From SLQH01 sp964612995 (GTDB lineage: Bacteria; Planctomycetota; UBA11346): a DNA stretch of 15,017 nucleotides. Each line of letters begins with the position of its first letter. The stretch's first letter is position 1. This document shows, piece by piece, positions 13,475 through 15,017 of this stretch. The notes under the pieces are model-generated. The model searched no databases and was not told where the DNA came from. It saw only the letters and a program-made list of their open reading frames with translations. Location: positions 1 through 15,017 of the forward strand of contig CAZTGE010000103.1 in the NCBI GenBank assembly GCA_964612995.1, in the 5' to 3' direction. The position numbers and the translations under genes are program-made.

Positions 13475-14809
13475 TCAGCGGCCGCGTTCGGACTCCGCAT
13501 GCGGCGAGAGGATCTCGTGCCCGGGGACCATGAAGCTATCTTCGGTTTCGCGGGTCCAGGCGTGAAGCTGTGAGCGCATCGCGTCGCGGCGATCGGTGTG
13601 GTGATTGCTCACGGCGAGGTTGACCATCTCACCGGGATCGCTGGCCAGATCGATCAGCTGCTCGCGATGCCGACCCCAGGCCCAGGCGCTGTACTTCCAC
13701 CGCTGCGTGATCACCGCCCGCCCCCGGTTCTTGGCCGGCGGCATACCGCTGTTCTCGGCCTTGAGCGCGGTCTCGACGTACACCGCATCGCGCCAGTCAT
13801 CGACCTGTTCGCCGCGCGCCAGGGGCAACAGCGAGCGGCCTTCGATCGCCGGGTCGATCTCGAGCCCGGCCGCGTCGAGACAGGTCGGCATCAGGTCCAG
13901 GCTCGAAGCGACCAGGCGCGCGTCGGTGCGTCCGGCCGCCACGCCCGGTCCGGCGACGATGGTCGGAACCCGGATCACTTCCTCGTAGAGGGTCTGCTTC
14001 TGGTTCCAGGCGTGGGCGCCGCAACCGTCGCCATGGTCGGAGCAGAACCACACCAGGGTGTCATCGGCCAGTCCTGCTTCATCCAAGGTGTCGAGCACGC
14101 GGCCGATCTGACGGTCGACCTTCTCGACCATACGGTAATAGGCCCAACGATAGCGCCGCCAGTCCTCCGGCGTGAAGTTGCACACGCAGGCGTAGTTCTG
14201 CCCCCCCTGGGACTGGATCACACGCAGCAGCTCCGGTTCGTAGGGCGGCACCGCGTAGTTCGCCGGCAGCAACGGCATATCTGCGAGCACCGGCTCCTCG
14301 CCGATGCCGCCTTCGAACAGTGGCGCGCCGCGGGCCCACTCGCAGATGTTGTGCGGGTTGACGAAGTTGACCGCCGCGAAGAAGGGCCGGTCATGCTCAC
14401 CGGCGAGGAAGTCGCAGGCGTGATCGGCGGTCTGGACATCGCCCCACTGGCACAGCAGTTCGATGTCGCGCGAGCCGTCGGCCGGCGGCATGTCTTTGCC
14501 CGCCCAGACACAGCGGTAGCCCGCGGCGGCCAGCTGGCCCGGCAGGTATGCGCTGGTGGGCACATCGTAGGCCCAGAAGCTTTTGCCCTCGTTGCTGTTG
14601 ACCCCCATCTGATGCGGGTACCGGCCGGTCATCTGGCTCATGCGCGCCGGCGAGCACAGCGGGTAGCTGCAATAGGCCCGCTCGAAGCGCACGCCGCGCG
14701 CTGCGAGCCGGTCCATCGCCGGCGTCTGCAGCCAGGGATTGCCGGCACAGCTCATGGCTGCAGCGGTCTGCTGGTCGGTGATCAGAACGAGGATGTTGGA
14801 TCGGGACAT
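13475..14809 (-). CDS. Sulfatase (formylglycine-dependent, alkaline phosphatase superfamily)
   Basis: A 444-aa hydrolase of sulfate esters or a related arylsulfatase/phosphonate monoester-type substrate. The nucleophile motif is CSPARMSQMTG with Cys52, the residue normally oxidised to formylglycine. Metal and catalytic residues are D12 (LITDQQ), D258 and H259 (CSDHGDG), and K271 (NQKQTLYEE). The C-terminal region (GRAVITQRWKYSAW, QLIDLASDPGEMVNLA) is typical of the family. There is no signal peptide, so it looks cytoplasmic, which fits choline-sulfatase-like relatives better than exported arylsulfatases. ATG 14809 has a good ribosome site (GGAGG, 14817-14821 on the minus strand). The frame continues open upstream to 15016 but without such a site. 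The gene converges on the kinase gene, with the stops 6 bp apart. The maturation enzyme is not in the window. Confidence 0.92.
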   Translation of the reverse strand: MSRSNILVLITDQQTAAAMSCAGNPWLQTPAMDRLAARGVRFERAYCSYPLCSPARMSQMTGRYPHQMGVNSNEGKSFWAYDVPTSAYLPGQLAAAGYRCVWAGKDMPPADGSRDIELLCQWGDVQTADHACDFLAGEHDRPFFAAVNFVNPHNICEWARGAPLFEGGIGEEPVLADMPLLPANYAVPPYEPELLRVIQSQGGQNYACVCNFTPEDWRRYRWAYYRMVEKVDRQIGRVLDTLDEAGLADDTLVWFCSDHGDGCGAHAWNQKQTLYEEVIRVPTIVAGPGVAAGRTDARLVASSLDLMPTCLDAAGLEIDPAIEGRSLLPLARGEQVDDWRDAVYVETALKAENSGMPPAKNRGRAVITQRWKYSAWAWGRHREQLIDLASDPGEMVNLAVSNHHTDRRDAMRSQLHAWTRETEDSFMVPGHEILSPHAESERGR

Positions 14810-15017
14810 GGTCGGGCCTCCGGGGTCGATCCGATACAGCATGGCCAGGCGGACGATCCGGCAACTGCGCCAGCTCTGCCGCGCAGTGGTCGGATCCTGC
14901 AGCAAAGCGCAGGCTTCGCCCGCAGCCCAAGGGCTCATCATAGCGGTCGCAGCCTGCGCCACTCGTAACTGCTCAGACCTTCCTGAAGTTCTTTCTACAA
15001 TTACCACAGAGGACACA
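14810..15017 (-). promoter_or_regulatory. Upstream region of the sulfatase gene
   Basis: This 208-bp stretch has no gene of its own that I can support. On the minus strand a TATGAT (-10-like, 14942-14937) would give a leader of about 120 nt, but no convincing -35 lies at the right distance. Bases 14970-15017 are clearly more AT-rich than the rest of the window, as expected of a promoter region. Assignment is tentative. Confidence 0.25.

Noticed and set aside
13465..13478. Short hairpin CTGAG-agcc-CTCAG joining the two convergent stop codons as a two-way terminator
   Set aside because: Only a 5-bp stem with no T-run on either side, and easily produced by facing TGA stops.

Overview
The window is about 15 kb of uniformly GC-rich, densely coded bacterial DNA. 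The gene content (GTG starts, 4-10 nt overlaps, nth, an Rnf complex, and dispersed palindromic repeats) suggests a gammaproteobacterium. My best guess is a purple sulfur bacterium or relative (Chromatiales), but no rRNA or photosynthesis gene confirms this. There are no tRNAs, rRNAs, CRISPR arrays or insertion sequences.

Layout. (1) Positions 1-2954, plus strand: a GGGCGA hexamer repeat that probably belongs to the end of a cut-off gene, then a tightly coupled run of a QueD/PTPS-like protein, a LOG-family nucleotide phosphoribohydrolase, a membrane-anchored PIN-TRAM protein and endonuclease III (nth). The genes overlap by 10 nt at two junctions. (2) Positions 2867-4011, minus strand: an unrecognised 192-aa protein, translationally coupled to 5-formyltetrahydrofolate cyclo-ligase. 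The ligase gene ends inside the nth coding region, so the two genes overlap tail to tail. (3) Positions 4063-6634: a membrane M48 metalloprotease with a C-terminal TPR and a Glu-Gln repeat tail. It is bracketed by two members of one palindromic repeat family. (4) Positions 6635-6883: a gene-free leader with small palindromes. (5) Positions 6884-12672: a short RseC-like membrane protein followed by a complete rnf operon in the order C-D-G-E-A-B, with the long, cysteine-rich form of RnfB. (6) Positions 12677-13468: a perfect 11-bp hairpin overlapping the ribosome binding site of a guanylate-kinase-like P-loop gene. (7) Positions 13475-15017, minus strand: a formylglycine-type sulfatase converging on the kinase gene with a 6-bp gap, and its upstream region.

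How they work together. The Rnf genes encode a membrane ferredoxin:NAD+ oxidoreductase that couples electron transfer to ion movement. RnfB takes electrons from ferredoxin, RnfC handles NAD(H), RnfD and RnfG carry covalent FMN, and RnfA and RnfE form the membrane core. The gene order and long RnfB resemble the anaerobe-type (Acetobacterium/Desulfovibrio-like) complex rather than the E. coli rsxABCDGE type. No flavin transferase gene (apbE) lies in the window. The other genes look like housekeeping or accessory functions. The most unusual points are the repeat pair around the protease gene, the QueD-like protein lacking expected catalytic residues, the minimal RseC-like protein, and the hairpin-gated kinase gene behind rnfB. 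I found no clear evidence of a wholly new multi-gene system.
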